Shown here in pieces: positions 1 through 9,258 of a stretch of 41,395 bases of DNA (the stretch's first letter is position 1; each line of letters opens with the position of its first letter). The position numbers and the translations under genes are program-made. The DNA comes from Marinobacterium sp. xm-d-530 (GTDB taxonomy: Bacteria > Pseudomonadota > Gammaproteobacteria > Pseudomonadales > Balneatricaceae): positions 1 to 41,395 of the forward strand of contig CATEEE010000259.1 of NCBI GenBank assembly GCA_949499045.1. The letters are read 5' to 3'. The notes beneath the pieces are model-generated. The model made no database searches. It had not been told where the DNA came from and saw only the letters and a program-made list of their open reading frames with translations.

Positions 1-215
1 GGTGAATTGCGCAACAGCGATTCGCGCTCTGCCAGTGCCTCTTTTACAAGGCGAAACTCGTAATGCTCGAGGTAGCGAAGTCCACCGTGTATCAGCTTGC
101 TAGAATTGGATGAGGTCGCTGCGCCCAGATCGTCCATATCAATGAGTACGGTACTTAATCCGCGGCCTGCGGCATCCATCGCAATACCCGCACCGTTTAC
201 GCCGGCACCGATTTT
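1..215 (-). pseudogene. glpD: 5'-truncated aerobic glycerol-3-phosphate dehydrogenase fragment (also runs off the left window edge)
   Basis: Reverse strand reads IGAGVNGAGIAMDAAGRGLSTVLIDMDDLGAATSSNSSKLIHGGLRYLEHYEFRLVKEALAERESLLRNS, a clear GlpD N-terminal FAD-binding region. Upstream in frame there is PIGQPTNPSNAK preceded by a TAA stop, with no ATG/GTG/TTG start. Confidence 0.8.
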
Positions 216-216
216 T

Positions 217-468
217 GCGTTGCTTGGATTTGTGGGGCTGACCGATGGGTTAATGCGTCGAGATCTTCGTAAGTTTCGAGTCGAGCATGAATCAAGCTTT
301 GTCTATCACATCGCCAAATCCCTTGCGCTTCCGCTGATGATTTCAGGGTGCATTATGTATTTGTCGATGCCATTCACAATTCACCCTAATTTGGTGATTA
401 CGCCCTATGCGGTGCTATTTGCTTACACGCTATCTGTGATGGCATCTAAGTTTAAGAAGTACTTGTAA
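217..468 (+). pseudogene. C-terminal remnant of an integrating-conjugative-element membrane protein (DUF4400/TIGR03747-like)
   Basis: GLTDGLMRRDLRKFRVEHESSFVYHIAKSLALPLMISGCIMYLSMPFTIHPNLVITPYAVLFAYTLSVMASKFKKYL matches my recollection of the C-terminus of this ICE family (RRDLRxF...ESSFVYHxAK...FKKYL). The first ~40 aa of the ORF 97..468 are antisense glpD. Confidence 0.6.
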
Positions 469-632
469 TAGGGATGCAACGTAAAACCATTTGTTAACAG
501 CGGTCATAACAAAACGTTTCATGAGAAGGCTCTCTAGGTCTGTCATGTTCGATGTATTGAATAAATGCATAAGCAAAATAGGAACTCTGTTGCTCGTAGC
601 ACCTTTAAGATCTTAATCATTGTAATTAGGCG

Positions 633-1109
633 TTACGAACGCTCCTTTGGTTCAAAGATACCTCCTCTGAAGCCAGAACTTCTTCGAAACACTAGAAGGT
701 TACTTTCAAAAAATTGGCGAACGTCATTATGTTGATTGATTGTATTTGCTTCTATTGTGACGATGCCTCTATCTGGTTTTGATTTTGAAGGAATCACTTC
801 TTTTATTTCTGTTACGACATGGAGAACATCCCCGGGACGAGTCGGCGAGAGCCATCTTAATGTAACTCCACCACCGATGACGCCTGAAGCAATGGGCAAT
901 GACTTAGCTATTAATCGCATCGTAATCGAACCAACCTGCCATCCACTGGCAGCTAGACCCTCAAAAAATGACTCCTGAGCTAATTCATCTGATAGATGAA
1001 ATGGTTGTGGGTCGTACTCTTCAGCAAATGCAATAATATTCTCTTCAGTGATTGAGTATCTCTCACTAGTGAATTGATCACCTACCGTTAAGTCTTCTAA
1101 ATAGAGCAT
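633..1109 (-). CDS. MaoC-like (hotdog) acyl dehydratase
   Basis: 158 aa; FAEEYDPQPFHLSDELAQESFFEGLAASGW and RPGDVLHVVTEIKEVIPSKSKPDRGIV are typical of MaoC dehydratases. Confidence 0.85.
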   Translation of the reverse strand: MLYLEDLTVGDQFTSERYSITEENIIAFAEEYDPQPFHLSDELAQESFFEGLAASGWQVGSITMRLIAKSLPIASGVIGGGVTLRWLSPTRPGDVLHVVTEIKEVIPSKSKPDRGIVTIEANTINQHNDVRQFFESNLLVFRRSSGFRGGIFEPKERS

Positions 1110-1133
1110 TACTTTTTCTCTCTTAGCTTTTGA

Positions 1134-2153
1134 TTAGAGCACCACTTTATACAGCTGAATATCGCTCTCATTGCCTAGTTTTTGAATGTTTTTTTTCGCT
1201 AGTTGGTAATTGATGTAAGCTAAAGTTTCGCCATACGCCAAATGATGATCCAATGGCGAAAGTTCCCTTGGGAATAAAGCTCTCAGCATTTCTTCTGCCG
1301 TACAGGGTGTTTGGCAATAATGAAGAATTTTTTCGGAATTTTCTAAATAACCCTCAATCAGCTGATCAACACGCTCATGTAAGTTCGTCATTGATTGCTC
1401 GTGAGCTGGAAGAACAAGTGTTGTATCAGGTAATAATTTAAGCCTCTCTAAACCACTAATCCATGTCGATATTGGATTTCCATTGTCGTCGTTAAATCGG
1501 ACACTAACATTTGAGCTGATTCGCGCTAAGACCTGATCGCCTGATATTAGAATGCGACGACTTGGGTTGTACAGAGACGCATGTGCAACCGTATGTCCAT
1601 CGTTGATAAATATCTGCCAATTTTCATTGTTGATTTTGATTGCTCCTTCTTGTAAGCAAACAAATTCATTAGGTAGAGGATAGAATGCTTTTTGAAAGTT
1701 TAGTAAGCCTCTTATAATCTGCTTATATTTAGCTTCTGGTATACCACCTGAGTGGTAAAAATTATCGAGTTTTTTGGCTAGATCAGCATCATTTTTTGGG
1801 TCCATCCCAAGAAAATGTTGTAACCCCTCATATTCTGATTTGGTGACCCAAAGTGGAACTTGCCATTTCTCACAAATCCAACCAGCCGCACCAATATGAT
1901 CTACATGGGTATGAGTGGCTAGGACAGCTTTTAGTGGTTTCGTTTTTGGAAGTTGATCAATAATACTTTTTAAAATTGATTGAGAGCATTCGCTTCTGAT
2001 ACCGGTATCAACCAAAATCCAGCCATCTGAATCTTCAATCAAGTACACATTTATGTGGTCTAATGCAAAGGGTAGCGGTAGCCTAATTTGATAGACGCCA
2101 TAATCAACTGGGGTTAGCTCAGAAATTGACTGAATTAATTGCTTTGTGATCAT
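1134..2153 (-). CDS. MBL-fold metallo-hydrolase
   Basis: 339 aa; metal-ligand motifs THTHVDHIG, NDGHTVAH, ISGDQVL, PAHE. Confidence 0.88.
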   Translation of the reverse strand: MITKQLIQSISELTPVDYGVYQIRLPLPFALDHINVYLIEDSDGWILVDTGIRSECSQSILKSIIDQLPKTKPLKAVLATHTHVDHIGAAGWICEKWQVPLWVTKSEYEGLQHFLGMDPKNDADLAKKLDNFYHSGGIPEAKYKQIIRGLLNFQKAFYPLPNEFVCLQEGAIKINNENWQIFINDGHTVAHASLYNPSRRILISGDQVLARISSNVSVRFNDDNGNPISTWISGLERLKLLPDTTLVLPAHEQSMTNLHERVDQLIEGYLENSEKILHYCQTPCTAEEMLRALFPRELSPLDHHLAYGETLAYINYQLAKKNIQKLGNESDIQLYKVVL

Positions 2154-2360
2154 AAATTTTGAATGTCTTAAGTGAGAAACTTTAATTTTATTTTTGATTG
2201 ATGATTGAGAGTTTGTATAACCAAATCATTTTGTATCAGTCAGGCAGATAGCTTGCTATGATTTTTCACAATATAGATTTTCGATCTAATTATTCCAATT
2301 TTTTAGAATATCAAAATTTAGTAGTACCATCGTTATAATTATTATTTACAGAGGCAAAGG

Positions 2361-3164
2361 ATGATTATCCCTACTTTGAAAGACGCTTTACTTCAACAAG
2401 AGGGCAGGGTCGCTATTTTAACTATGAATCGAGATGATGTGCGTAATGCATTGACAGGTACAAATCTTGTTGAGGATATCTTAGCGACGGTTGAATGGAT
2501 TAATCAGGATTCTGAGGTCTCGGTTTTAGTAATTACAGGTGCAGGCTCTTCATTCAGTGCCGGTGGTAATGTGCATGATATGGCTAATCGTGAAGCAGAT
2601 TTCGCTGGTGATGTTGCTGAATGTGCAACTCGCTACCGCAACGGTATTCAACGATTACCTTTAGCAATTCAATCGTTAGAGGTGCCTATTATTGCTGCGG
2701 TTAACGGTGCGGCTATTGGTGCAGGATTTGATCTGGCTAATATGGCTGATCTCAGATTAGCTTCTGAACGAGCAAAATTTGGTGAAACATTTTTAAATTT
2801 AGGAATCATTCCTGGTGATGGAGGCGCTTGGTTCCTTCAACGATTGATTGGTTATCAGCGAGCTTTTGAACTGACTCTATCTGGGCGAGTCATTGATGCA
2901 GCTGAAGCTAAAGAATTAGGAGTGGTAATGGATGTGGTGCCTGAGGATCAAATTTTAAAAGCCTCTCTGGATCTCGCGAATCGTATTGCCTCTCAGCCAC
3001 CTAAGGCTACACGCCTGACAAAACGTTTGATGAAAATGGCACAAAGAACGGAGTTAAAAGACTTTCTTGATATTTGTGCGTGTTTCCAAGGTATGTGCCA
3101 CAATGAACCAGAGCACCTGGATGCAGTTCACAAACTTTTGGAATCTTTATCTAAAAATAAATGA
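2361..3164 (+). CDS. Enoyl-CoA hydratase/isomerase (crotonase) family protein
   Basis: 267 aa; SAGGNVHDM oxyanion region and VNGAAIGAGFDLANMADLRLASERAKFGETFLNLGIIPGDGG. Confidence 0.88.
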   Translation: MIIPTLKDALLQQEGRVAILTMNRDDVRNALTGTNLVEDILATVEWINQDSEVSVLVITGAGSSFSAGGNVHDMANREADFAGDVAECATRYRNGIQRLPLAIQSLEVPIIAAVNGAAIGAGFDLANMADLRLASERAKFGETFLNLGIIPGDGGAWFLQRLIGYQRAFELTLSGRVIDAAEAKELGVVMDVVPEDQILKASLDLANRIASQPPKATRLTKRLMKMAQRTELKDFLDICACFQGMCHNEPEHLDAVHKLLESLSKNK

Positions 3165-3253
3165 ATACTTAAATACTCACTGGTACCCCTAACTCAAAGC
3201 TAAGTTTGTCAGAAAACAAAAGCATTTGAATTAGTTAAAAGGATATCGAGTAA

Positions 3254-3285
3254 GTGGCAATTTATTTTTGAAAATAAATTGCCAC
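3254..3285. terminator. Bidirectional rho-independent-like terminator between convergent genes
   Basis: Perfect 15-bp inverted repeat gtggcaatttatttt-tg-aaaataaattgccac between the stops of the 2361..3164 (+) and 3296..5182 (-) genes. Confidence 0.75.
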
Positions 3286-3295
3286 ACTCTCTCCG

Positions 3296-5182
3296 CTATT
3301 TGGCCCTAGCTGAGAAAACATCCTGTATCTCATCTAAGATAACGGGATCATCTATTGTTGAAGGCATCGTATAGGCCTCTGAAGCTGCTATTTTGCGAAG
3401 CACTGCACGAAGCACTTTACCGGACCTGGTTTTTGGCAAGCGCTGGACTACAAATGCTTGTTTAAAACAAGCTACTGCTCCAACTTGCTCCCTAACCATT
3501 TGAACCAACTGCGAAACTAATTCATCTTCAGAAATATTCTCTCCAGCTTTTAGTACTAAAAGCCCAAGAGGAACTTGTCCTCTCAGCTCATCGGGGACAC
3601 CTATAACTGCACATTCAGCTACCGATGAGTGGGTTGAGAGAATTTCTTCCATTTCTCCTGTTGATAATCGATGACCCGAAACGTTGATTACGTCATCAGT
3701 TCGACCGGTTATGTAGATATAACCATCCTCATCTATATAGCCACCATCACCTGTGTGGTAAAAGCCTGGGAAGCTTTCTAAATAAGATGAGTAATATCTT
3801 TCATTATTATTCCAAATGCTCCAAGCAACACCCGGAGGCATTGGAAGTGAGACACATATATTACCGGCTTCTCCACGTTCTACTTCAACTCCCTCATCAT
3901 CGAGAACGCGTATGTCGTATCCTGGAATTGGTTTATTAGTTGAGCCTATTCGCTCTTTGGAAGGGTTTTCCCAGCCCATCATTGGAGCGGTCATTGGCCA
4001 ACCGGTTTCGGTCTGCCACCAGTGATCTAGTACCGGTACTTTTAATAGATCTACTAACCAGCCATATGTTGATGAATCGAGCTTTTCTCCGGCTACAAAT
4101 ACCCATTTTAAGGAGTTTAGATCATATTGCCTCGCTAAACTGCCATTAGGATCTTCTTTGCGGATTGCACGAAATGCTGTTGGAGCGCAAAACATCGAGT
4201 TGACACTGTATTCGTCAATTACACGCCAAAAAGTACCTGCGTCCGGTGTCTTTATTGGCTTTCCTTCGAAAAAGATCGCAGAACATCCGCCCATTAATGG
4301 TCCATAAACAATAAACGAGTGGCCGACAACCCAACCTATGTCTGAAGCTCCCCACCAAACATCTCCGGTTCTCATGCCGTATACGTTGTTGAGGGCGTAA
4401 TTTAGAGCAACAGCGTGTCCACCATTGTCTCTAACGATACCTTTTGGCTGGCCAGTAGTGCCTGAAGTGTAAAGGATATAAAGAGGATCTGATCCTTTGA
4501 CTGTGACGCACTCAGCGACTTCAACGTTTTCTTGGAAGTCCTGCCAATCAAGATCCCAAGAATTGTTTAAGTCTGCTTGTAGCATAGAGCGTTGGAAAAC
4601 CACTGTATTTTGAGGCTTGTGATTCGCTAATGAGATTGCTTGGTCTACTAGAGGTTTGTAGGCGATCTTTTTTTCAAACTCAATTCCGCAGGAGGCGGTT
4701 AGAATTATTTTAGGGTTAGCATCATCGATACGAATGGCCATTTCGTGGGGAGCAAACCCCCCGAATACCACGGAATGAACTGCCCCCAGACGCGCGCATG
4801 CAAGCATGGCGACAGCAGCTTCAGGAATCATAGGCATATAGATAAGTACCGTATCGCCTTTATCGACACCCTGCTTTTTGAGTGCACCTGCGAATCGTTT
4901 CACTCGTTCTAATAGGTCTGCATAAGTTATGGCTTCCTTGGTATTACTTACGGGTGAGTCGTAATAGAGTGCTACCTGTTCAGCTAAGCCATTCTCAACA
5001 TGTCTATCAAGCGCCAAATAACAACTATTAAGCTCCCCGTCTGCATACCAATTAAAAGTACCAAAGTCGGTTTTGCTGAGAATAGACTCAGGTTTTTTAT
5101 ACCAAGCAATACGATTTGTTTGTGCTGCCCAATATGATTGTGGATCATTAAGTGCAGATTCGTATTCTTCTTCATATCTCAT
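3296..5182 (-). CDS. prpE: Propionyl-CoA synthetase-like acyl-CoA synthetase
   Basis: 628 aa; YTSGTTGQPKGIVRDNGGHAVAL, DHWWQTETGWP, GRTDDVINVSGHRLSTGEMEE, RLPKTRSGKVLR; last gene of the valine-type operon. Confidence 0.82.
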   Translation of the reverse strand: MRYEEEYESALNDPQSYWAAQTNRIAWYKKPESILSKTDFGTFNWYADGELNSCYLALDRHVENGLAEQVALYYDSPVSNTKEAITYADLLERVKRFAGALKKQGVDKGDTVLIYMPMIPEAAVAMLACARLGAVHSVVFGGFAPHEMAIRIDDANPKIILTASCGIEFEKKIAYKPLVDQAISLANHKPQNTVVFQRSMLQADLNNSWDLDWQDFQENVEVAECVTVKGSDPLYILYTSGTTGQPKGIVRDNGGHAVALNYALNNVYGMRTGDVWWGASDIGWVVGHSFIVYGPLMGGCSAIFFEGKPIKTPDAGTFWRVIDEYSVNSMFCAPTAFRAIRKEDPNGSLARQYDLNSLKWVFVAGEKLDSSTYGWLVDLLKVPVLDHWWQTETGWPMTAPMMGWENPSKERIGSTNKPIPGYDIRVLDDEGVEVERGEAGNICVSLPMPPGVAWSIWNNNERYYSSYLESFPGFYHTGDGGYIDEDGYIYITGRTDDVINVSGHRLSTGEMEEILSTHSSVAECAVIGVPDELRGQVPLGLLVLKAGENISEDELVSQLVQMVREQVGAVACFKQAFVVQRLPKTRSGKVLRAVLRKIAASEAYTMPSTIDDPVILDEIQDVFSARAK

Positions 5183-5222
5183 AGTCGATCTCTTGTATTT
5201 ATTGTGTCGATAGAGTGTTAAT

Positions 5223-6113
5223 TCACTGATCTTGGTAAAGCTTTAGAATGCTTGAGAAGTCCAACGCTCCATTACCATTGCTTTTATGTAACATAAAGAG
5301 TGAGCGAGCTGCTGCTCCCATAGGGGTGGGAGAGGCACTTTGCTGACTGACATCCATGGCTAATCCAAGATCTTTGAACATTAGATCTACTTGAAATCCG
5401 CCTTGGTAGTCATTAGAAGATGGTACGTTTGGCATAACGCCAGGCACTGGGTTATAGACTTGAAGTGCCCAGTTGTTTCCTGAGCTTTGTTTCATGATTT
5501 CAGAGAGTACAGCCGGATCTAATCCATTTTTCATTCCCATGTTTAGTGCTTCTGCTGTACCTGTCATCAATATTGCAAGCATCATGTTGTTGCAACATTT
5601 TGCAATTTGGCCAGCACCGCTTTCCCCAGCTCTGAAAATATTCTTGCCCATTCCTTGAAGGATTGGTTCTGCTTTAGCGAAAAGGACTTCACTTGCACCT
5701 ACCATAAAAGCCAAAGTGCCAGCGGTTGCAGCGCCTACTCCACCAGAAACTGGCGCATCGATAAAATCAACGCCGCGTTGGGAGCACTCAGCGGCCACTC
5801 TTTTAGCAGTCTCAGAGTCAATGGTCGAGCTATCTATTAGTAAAGCTCCAGGCTCTACTGCATCAAATAGAGGTGTTTCGCCTGTTATATATAAACTTTC
5901 AACATGCTTACCAGCGGGCAGCATTGTAATGACAAATTCAGCACCTTTTACTGCTTCTACAGCCGAACCGGCCGCAATAGCGCCAACTTCAACTGCCTGA
6001 TCTATTGCAGCGCTGTTTAAGTCAAATGCTTGTACTTGATGACCAGATTTTACTAAGTTTGCCACCATGGGAGCACCCATGTTACCGAGCCCAATGAAGC
6101 CAATATTAGCCAT
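5223..6113 (-). CDS. mmsB: 3-hydroxyisobutyrate dehydrogenase
   Basis: 296 aa; IGFIGLGNMGAPMVANLVKSGH NAD-binding motif, FIDAPVSGGVGAA, GSGQIAKCCNN-type motif (GAGQIAKCCNNMML). Confidence 0.93.
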   Translation of the reverse strand: MANIGFIGLGNMGAPMVANLVKSGHQVQAFDLNSAAIDQAVEVGAIAAGSAVEAVKGAEFVITMLPAGKHVESLYITGETPLFDAVEPGALLIDSSTIDSETAKRVAAECSQRGVDFIDAPVSGGVGAATAGTLAFMVGASEVLFAKAEPILQGMGKNIFRAGESGAGQIAKCCNNMMLAILMTGTAEALNMGMKNGLDPAVLSEIMKQSSGNNWALQVYNPVPGVMPNVPSSNDYQGGFQVDLMFKDLGLAMDVSQQSASPTPMGAAARSLFMLHKSNGNGALDFSSILKLYQDQ

Positions 6114-6156
6114 AGTCTATAATCCTCTATTATTGTTTTTTGTTAAGTTTGAAGTA

Positions 6157-7254
6157 TTAAAGTGATGTGAGCGGATTTTCTTCCCAAGGTGATTTGAAGA
6201 ATGTTTCCAAAAAATCACTATCTACATCTCTAACAGCTTTGAAAGTCCAATCTGGGTTGCCGTCTTTATCGATTAATAATGCTCTTATACCCTCAGGTAG
6301 CTCACGGTTGTTACAGCACTGTACTGATAGTGCTAACTCAGCCATAAAGACTTCTTTAAGAGAAAGATGACGAGAACGTTCAAGTTGTTCAGCGATAATA
6401 TGGATTGATAAAGGCGAGCCGTGGGTGATTGCCTTCTTCGAACGAATTATCCAAGGATCCTCACTTTCAAGCTCTTCCATCTCCTGCATAAGGTCTGCGA
6501 GAGAGTCTTGGTCGGTGATGCACTGTATAAATTCATAATGATCCTGAATTGGTGAGTCAGCACGGAAACTTTCTACGGATTCGTGCTCTAGCTCACGCAG
6601 CATTTTTGTTACCAGAATGTTTGCATCACCACTCCAATCATTGGCCAACAAGCGAGTCATCATTACATCGAATTTGTTTGCATCAATAAAGCGGTCAGCA
6701 AGGCCAAGAAATAACGCATCAGCTGCGTAAATAGGATTTCCTGTTAGGCCAAGAAATAAACCAGTCCGTCCTGGCATGCGGTTGAGGAAAAAACTGCCGC
6801 CAACATCTGGATACAATCCTATAGTGACTTCGGGCATCGCAAGGTGAGAGGTTTGGGTGACAATTCGGTGGCTGCAACCATTCATAAGGCCCATGCCTCC
6901 ACCCATCACAATACCACTTCCCCAACAGATGATCGGTTTAGGGTGGGTATGGATTAGATAATCAAGCCTATACTCACTGGTAAAATATTGCTCAGGAAAG
7001 TCTGGCTGATCACCAGCCGTAATGTATTTATACAAGCCGACGACATCTCCACCTGCACAGAATGCTTTTTCACCTGCACTTGTTAGGACGATGGCCTTTA
7101 CACGGTGGTCAGATGCTGCAGCAGTCAATCGAGGCTCAATTAATTGAATCATCTCTAATGTGAGAGCATTAAGAGAACGCTCAGAATTAAGAGAGATTTC
7201 CAACACCAGGTTGCCATCTAATGTGGCATGTTCATTGAAGAGTACGCAGCTCAT
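6157..7254 (-). CDS. 3-hydroxyisobutyryl-CoA hydrolase (crotonase superfamily)
   Basis: AFCAGGDVVGLYK, GIVMGGGMGLMNGCSHRIVTQTSHLAMPEVTIGLYPDVGGSFFLNRMPG. Start chosen at MSCVLFNEH (7254) with AAGGAA upstream rather than the ORF-track start at 7281. Confidence 0.88.
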   Translation of the reverse strand: MSCVLFNEHATLDGNLVLEISLNSERSLNALTLEMIQLIEPRLTAAASDHRVKAIVLTSAGEKAFCAGGDVVGLYKYITAGDQPDFPEQYFTSEYRLDYLIHTHPKPIICWGSGIVMGGGMGLMNGCSHRIVTQTSHLAMPEVTIGLYPDVGGSFFLNRMPGRTGLFLGLTGNPIYAADALFLGLADRFIDANKFDVMMTRLLANDWSGDANILVTKMLRELEHESVESFRADSPIQDHYEFIQCITDQDSLADLMQEMEELESEDPWIIRSKKAITHGSPLSIHIIAEQLERSRHLSLKEVFMAELALSVQCCNNRELPEGIRALLIDKDGNPDWTFKAVRDVDSDFLETFFKSPWEENPLTSL

Positions 7255-7265
7255 CGAGGATTCCT

Positions 7266-8042
7266 TTAGCAGTTTTTCCAATTTGGCTTACGTTTCTCAA
7301 GGAAAGCATTAACCCCTTCTTTCTGATCTTCAGAATGGAATAGGTCCACAAAAAGTTCACGTTCCAGTCTGTAGCCTGCGTCCCAGTGCTGCTTTCGATT
7401 GTTTTGAATAAGTAGCTTACAGCTTGCTATAGACATCGGACTTTGTTGATCAGCTAGTTCAGCTAATTCCATTGCACGATTGAATGACTCACCGGTCGCT
7501 ACAAGCTCTTCAATTAACCCAATTTCCTTCGCTTTAGGCGCATTTACTCGCTCACCTAATAGGATCATGCGTTTAGCCCAACCCTCTCCAACAAGCATCG
7601 TTAAATTCTGTGTGCCTCCGGCACAAGGGAGGAGGCCAACCTTTGCCTCTGGAAGTGCTAGCTGAGACTGTTCCTCAGCGACGCGGATATCACACGCAAG
7701 AGCAACCTCCAATCCACCGCCCATTGCAAACCCATTAATGGCAGCTATTGAAACACCTCTAAAATTTGATAGTGACTCGAACGCTTCACCAAAATATCTC
7801 CCCATGTCACGTGCTACTGAACGATCTCCGTCAGCAAACATGTTTAGGTCAGCTCCAGCACTAAAGAATTTTTCGCTATCTGACTTCAATACAAGTGAGA
7901 AAATATTTCGATCTTCATTTAGTTCGTTTACCAGAGAGATCAACCTTTTCAAACTTTCCTCAGTCCAAGTATTGGCTGGAGGGTTGTTCATTGTAATGAT
8001 GGCCGTATGGCCCTTTTTCTCGAGAATAAGTGTTTGTGACAT
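7266..8042 (-). CDS. Enoyl-CoA hydratase (valine-operon member)
   Basis: 258 aa; FSAGADLNMF, AINGFAMGGGLEVALACDIRVAEEQSQLALPEAKVGLLPCAGGTQNL. Confidence 0.88.
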   Translation of the reverse strand: MSQTLILEKKGHTAIITMNNPPANTWTEESLKRLISLVNELNEDRNIFSLVLKSDSEKFFSAGADLNMFADGDRSVARDMGRYFGEAFESLSNFRGVSIAAINGFAMGGGLEVALACDIRVAEEQSQLALPEAKVGLLPCAGGTQNLTMLVGEGWAKRMILLGERVNAPKAKEIGLIEELVATGESFNRAMELAELADQQSPMSIASCKLLIQNNRKQHWDAGYRLERELFVDLFHSEDQKEGVNAFLEKRKPNWKNC

Positions 8043-8060
8043 GTTATCTCCTTACTGCGC

Positions 8061-9218
8061 TCAAAGAATTTCGGCACAATCTTGCATAAGCGCTCGTCTA
8101 GCAATAATTAAACGCATGATTTCATTGGTGCCTTCAAGAATACGGTGAACCCTGTTATCACGCAGATAACGTTCCATGGGATACTCTTTGATGTAGCCAT
8201 ATCCACCAAATATTTGAAGAGCCTCGTCAGTAATGTTGTAGCCTGCATCCGTTGCAAACTGTTTAGCCATTGCACAATAAACAGTTTTATCAGGGTGCCC
8301 GGCATCCAAACGACTTGCTGCCATTCGTATCATTTGACGAGCTGCTACCAACTGAGTTGTCATGTCTGCTAATTTGAATTGAAGAGCTTGGTAGTTACCA
8401 AGCGCTTTACCAAATTGGCTTCGATCAAGCATGTAGTCCCGCGCACGTTGGAGTGCTGCCTGAGCAGTGCCTATCGAACAAGCTCCGATATTAATACGAC
8501 CACCATCAAGTCCTTTCATGGCAATCTTAAATCCATCACCCTCATCGCCAAGAATTGCAGAGGCAGGAACATGTACATTTTCGAATGTAATCATGCGGGT
8601 TGGTTGGCTATTCCAACCCATTTTTTGCTCTTTTCGTCCATAGGTAATACCGGGTGTTTTTGCATCCACAACGAATGCAGAAATACCTTTAGCACCGGCT
8701 TCGCCAGTGCGTGCCATTACAACAAGGACATCGGTGGAACCTGCTCCTGAGATGAAGATTTTACTTCCATTAATTATGTACTCATCTCCTTCACGACGAG
8801 CCGTTGTTTTAATGGAGGCAGCATCTGATCCAGCATTGGGTTCTGTCAGACAGTAAGATGCGAACTTTTCACCTGCGGTCAGTTCAGGACACCAAGCCAT
8901 TCGGGTATCACTGTTACCAAACTCGGCAATCATCCAAGTCGACATATTATGGATTGTGATATAAGCGGTGGTTGAGGTGCAGCCCATCGCTAATTCTTCA
9001 AAAATGATACTTGCATCAAGTCGACTAAGACCAAGCCCCCCAACATCCTCTGGCGAATACAGGCCACAAAAACCTAATTCACCAGCTTTTTTCAGTGTTT
9101 CAATTGGGAATATCTGTTCTTCGTCCCATTCCGCCGCGTGAGGCTCTAGTTCTTTTTGTGCGAAACTACGAGCCATATCTGCGAAAGCAATTTGGTCTTC
9201 ATTAAGTTCGAAATCCAT
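8061..9218 (-). CDS. Acyl-CoA dehydrogenase, probably isobutyryl-CoA dehydrogenase
   Basis: 385 aa; YCLTEPNAGSDAASIKTTA, FGGYGYIKEYPMERYLRD, ILEGTNEIMRLIIARR; position in the valine operon. Confidence 0.88.
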   Translation of the reverse strand: MDFELNEDQIAFADMARSFAQKELEPHAAEWDEEQIFPIETLKKAGELGFCGLYSPEDVGGLGLSRLDASIIFEELAMGCTSTTAYITIHNMSTWMIAEFGNSDTRMAWCPELTAGEKFASYCLTEPNAGSDAASIKTTARREGDEYIINGSKIFISGAGSTDVLVVMARTGEAGAKGISAFVVDAKTPGITYGRKEQKMGWNSQPTRMITFENVHVPASAILGDEGDGFKIAMKGLDGGRINIGACSIGTAQAALQRARDYMLDRSQFGKALGNYQALQFKLADMTTQLVAARQMIRMAASRLDAGHPDKTVYCAMAKQFATDAGYNITDEALQIFGGYGYIKEYPMERYLRDNRVHRILEGTNEIMRLIIARRALMQDCAEIL

Positions 9219-9258
9219 AGCTTTACCTTTTTATCGTTATTTTCTGAATGCAAAAGGA

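Noticed and set aside
736-978. 80-aa plus-strand ORF inside the MaoC gene
   Set aside because: Antisense shadow of a well-supported MaoC CDS; no recognisable domain.
3816-4149. Two overlapping plus-strand ORFs inside prpE
   Set aside because: Antisense to a 628-aa ligase with complete motifs; shadow ORFs.
5473-6000. Three plus-strand ORFs inside mmsB
   Set aside because: Antisense shadows with low-complexity Ala/Ser/Pro composition; mmsB is unambiguous.
7738-8148. 136-aa plus-strand ORF across the ech/acyl-CoA dehydrogenase boundary
   Set aside because: Lies antisense to two convincing catabolic genes; no family resemblance.
8379-8750. 123-aa plus-strand ORF inside the isobutyryl-CoA dehydrogenase gene
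   Set aside because: Antisense shadow; Cys/His-rich appearance is not arranged as a known motif.
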